Shown: positions 61,461 to 64,000 of the stretch, one piece after another
Numbering within the stretch: the stretch's first letter is position 1
Layout: every line of letters starts with the position of its first letter
Source of the DNA: Pyrocephalus nanus
Lineage: Eukaryota > Chordata > Aves > Passeriformes > Tyrannidae
Assembly: GCA_038380795.1 (NCBI GenBank)
Contig: CM076270.1
Location: 16,651,001-16,715,000, forward strand
Length of the DNA stretch: 64,000 nucleotides
Reading direction: 5' to 3'
The notes under the pieces: model-generated
Told to the model about the DNA's origin: nothing
What the model saw: only the letters and a program-made list of their open reading frames with translations
Database searches by the model: none
Program-made: the position numbers and the translations under genes

Positions 61461-64000
61461 TGGCCATTCCAGGATGGTGGTTGCAAGGCAGGTAAACTCT
61501 ACTCAAAAATCTTCTCTGCTCTCATGAAGCTCCTCAATCCACAGACAGAAAGCAGAGAAATAGAAAAGTACGTTCTAAGCTCAGTATGTTTTAAGTTTTA
61601 TGCTCAAGTTTTTTAACATGTTAGGAGTTATTTCATTGAGTTCTTTATCAGAGTAAATTAGTTCTGTGAAGGGATCAGTGATGGACTTGGAAACTGTGCT
61701 GTGGGAATAGTGCTTTTGTAACTTCCATAAACACTGTTCTTAAAGGAGAAATTTTTGAAGCCATGCACGTTGGAGCCAAACCTGCTGTGCAGCATTGATT
61801 CAAAACAATTCTCAAAACCACATTTCTGTCTCAGGCCTCAGAATTTTCTAGGCCCACTCCATCTCCAGTTTAACTGCAGCAGATAACCATTAGATTAAAT
61901 CTTTATCCAGATGTTTTTACAGGAACAAGCTTCTTCCAGATTCTTAACCTGGCATAACAGATCAGAATATAATAATGGGCGCTGGGGCACGTCCCACCAA
62001 GGCAATTACAGCACTGAGTCATTGCAGTGGCAAGTCTTGCACTGTGATGAATAGAAATAATATTCTGCAAAATGTGAGCCCTTCAGATTTAGCACAAAGA
62101 ATGTGTCTGGGAAACAGCCATTCTTCTGTTGCTGCCAGTTTGGAACCTCTTTTAAAGGCTATATAAGTTTTTGTATATCAGCTGTGGAACAAGTTTAAGC
62201 AGGAAAAACAACACTAGTGGTTTTTCTCCATATCCAAGCTAATCAAATGATATTTTGGCAAATCTAGAAATCCTATTTCCTGTTTGGCTTCTCTCCAATG
62301 TTATTTCCAAGGATGGATGTGAGGGAGTCAGTAAAAATGAAGGAGTAACTATTCTAATAGACTGTAGTCACATGACACCAAAGCACTCTCAGAAAATCAA
62401 TCCTCTTATTTAAACAAGGGGCATAAAAAGTTCTATCCATTAGCCTGGCAAACAGCACAGCACCACTCTTTTCTGAATGGCAGCTACAGGTGTACTGGGA
62501 CTCCTTATTCTGAGGTCCAGATGCCCAGATCTGGTAGGTAATCTGTAGCCTTCTCACTGGCTCCTCCTCCTCCTTCAAACTGCTTTTGGAAGTGATTGTT
62601 TGAGTACTCTACAGTTCACCTTCCACCTGCCTGGTTCTGCTCTAGATTTCTGAGTAGAACAGCACTGACTTGTAACAACAACTGATAGGGAGAAAAAAGC
62701 TTAGAAAATAATCTGGAAGCAAATATGGCAGATGAGTAACATGAAGTAGATCTAACACTGAGAGAAAATGTTCTGAAATATTGCAATAAACAGCCTTCTT
62801 CAAAAGACTTCTTCCTCGAGAGGTGGGATTTATATAAGACAGAGTATAAAAACTGTTCTTCAATATTGTGTCTGGGAAACCAGAACACAGGAAACCAGAT
62901 CAGTGGTTCAGAGCTGCCTTGGACTTTGCCCTCTGTGCAAGCTCTGCCTGGCCAGAGGTGTCCAGGGCTCGTTTCCTCTTCAGAATTGTCTGTGAATTGA
63001 AGACATCCCTCTGTTTTAGCCTGTGCACAGGCTTGTGTAGGGAAGTGTTGAGTGGAATGATATTTAGCTAGGGCAGCTGCTGCACACATGTCCAGAATGT
63101 ATCTAGCTGGTGTTGGTGGTTCCCAGTCCCCAGAAATCCATTTGTGGGCTGTTTGTAACTCTGCAGTTTGGTCCAGGCCACTGGGAAAGTGTCAGAAGCA
63201 CCTCATTTTGGAGGGCTTTTGTGAGTGTCCATGTTGCTGCCATTCATTCCTGTGAGAGCAAACAAGTCTCCAGGTGGTTTTGGTGCAGTAGGCACAGGAA
63301 GTGAACAGTGAGAAAATGGAAAAAGCCCGTTGCTTTGCTGCTGCTGCAGGTAGTTCCAGAAGTGTCTTCAGCTATGGAAAGAGTCCGAGAGGAACAGCAT
63401 AATTTGAGCCCAAGGTCTGTGGAGAGCCTGTTTTCTAACCTGTGCACATCCAGCCATCTGTGCTGACTCTGGTGCCTTGAAGTTTTCCCATGAAGTCAGT
63501 TCTGAACACGTGTCCATCTGGGCCTGTAGCACAGCAGTTTGCAGCTAACACGATAAAACACAGCCCATCTGCACTTCTTGCCTCTCTCCCTCACCCTTGG
63601 CAGGACTGTTGTCCTTGGCTCTGTGCTGCAAGTGCTGGTTTACACAGGTCACTGGGATTTGGTCTCCTGGAGTTTAGAGGCTCTTGGCTCACGGAAGGGC
63701 TGTGGGGATTACCTCACACTCCTCTGATAATGGCAGTGTTTCCTAGGCCGTGTGGATTTTCTCATCCCTTGGAAGCCGTGAGTCAGAATGCTCAGGGAGT
63801 CAGCTGCCTCTGTGTCCCAGGGAGATCTTGGCTGAATGTTAATGTTCTACCATTAGGTCAGTTTAGTGAGGTTGATTTTTTAATTTTTTTTTCTAGGAAA
63901 CTAGAAAATTCCTATTCCCCAGGGCTTTTCCTGCCTTTTATGCAGTAACTGTAAATCTCTGGCAAATCAGTGAGAAGAATTCTGCCCTAAACCAGATGTT
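61461..64000. other. Non-coding stretch
   Basis: The two longest frames are 157 codons (62616-63089, minus) and 152 codons (63490-63948, +). Neither shows a domain or splice support. A strong acceptor (ttttttaatttttttttctag) near 63896 is followed by a short open stretch without a usable donor. Confidence 0.55.

Noticed and set aside
62616..63089. 157-codon minus frame
   Set aside because: No recognisable motif and no splice or codon support; likely chance.
63490..63948. 152-codon + frame near the window end
   Set aside because: Rich in tryptophan, cysteine and proline as expected from GC- and TG-rich non-coding DNA; no domain.
1..64000. CRISPR arrays, operons, intact tRNA or rRNA genes, endogenous retrovirus proviruses
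   Set aside because: Searched by eye on both strands; no regularly spaced short repeats, no long coding runs, no paired long terminal repeats and no complete cloverleaf were seen.

Overview
The window looks like non-coding DNA from a bird genome, either a large intron or an intergenic stretch. It is AT-leaning, stop-dense and very poor in repeats. It carries one clearly recognisable retrotransposon: a minus-strand CR1 LINE at 56587-57375 whose sequence resembles the avian CR1 families. No operons, ribosome-binding sites, CRISPR arrays, rRNAs or intact tRNA genes are visible, and no open frame exceeds 162 codons. Species, chromosome and host gene cannot be named from the sequence alone.

Layout. 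1-10 kb: plain stop-dense DNA with a near-perfect 28-bp palindrome at 5547-5574 and a TA microsatellite near 9.2 kb. 10-17 kb: a MIR-like SINE remnant, a splice-bounded open segment at 11576-11709 and a T-rich tract near 13.7 kb. 17.3-17.6 kb: a degenerate four-copy minisatellite with a unit of about 48 bp. 20-23 kb: exon-like fragments (20035, 21461, 22960) and a 34-base T run. 26-36 kb: a perfect 10-bp-stem hairpin, an old CR1-type 3' end and an old CR1/L3-like fragment. 36-44 kb: T-rich tracts, a possible conserved AT-rich block near 39 kb, a single-membrane-segment reading frame at 37.5-37.8 kb and an open frame at 42 kb followed closely by AATAAA. 46-54 kb: several coding-like fragments, mostly on the minus strand, and a tRNA-like remnant with a perfect B box. 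56.6-57.4 kb: the CR1 copy. 57.4-64 kb: nothing firm.

Interpretation. I do not find a protein-coding gene that I can name. I list about a dozen exon-like segments with explicit low confidence, because a 64-kb vertebrate window yields many such segments by chance. The most consistent window-wide signal is a strand asymmetry of homopolymers: about a dozen runs of ten or more T on the + strand against one such A run. Most recognisable retroelement remnants also lie on the minus strand. Together these hint that the + strand is the sense strand of a host transcript, so the window may be mostly intron. I see no convincing evidence of an undescribed biological system here.
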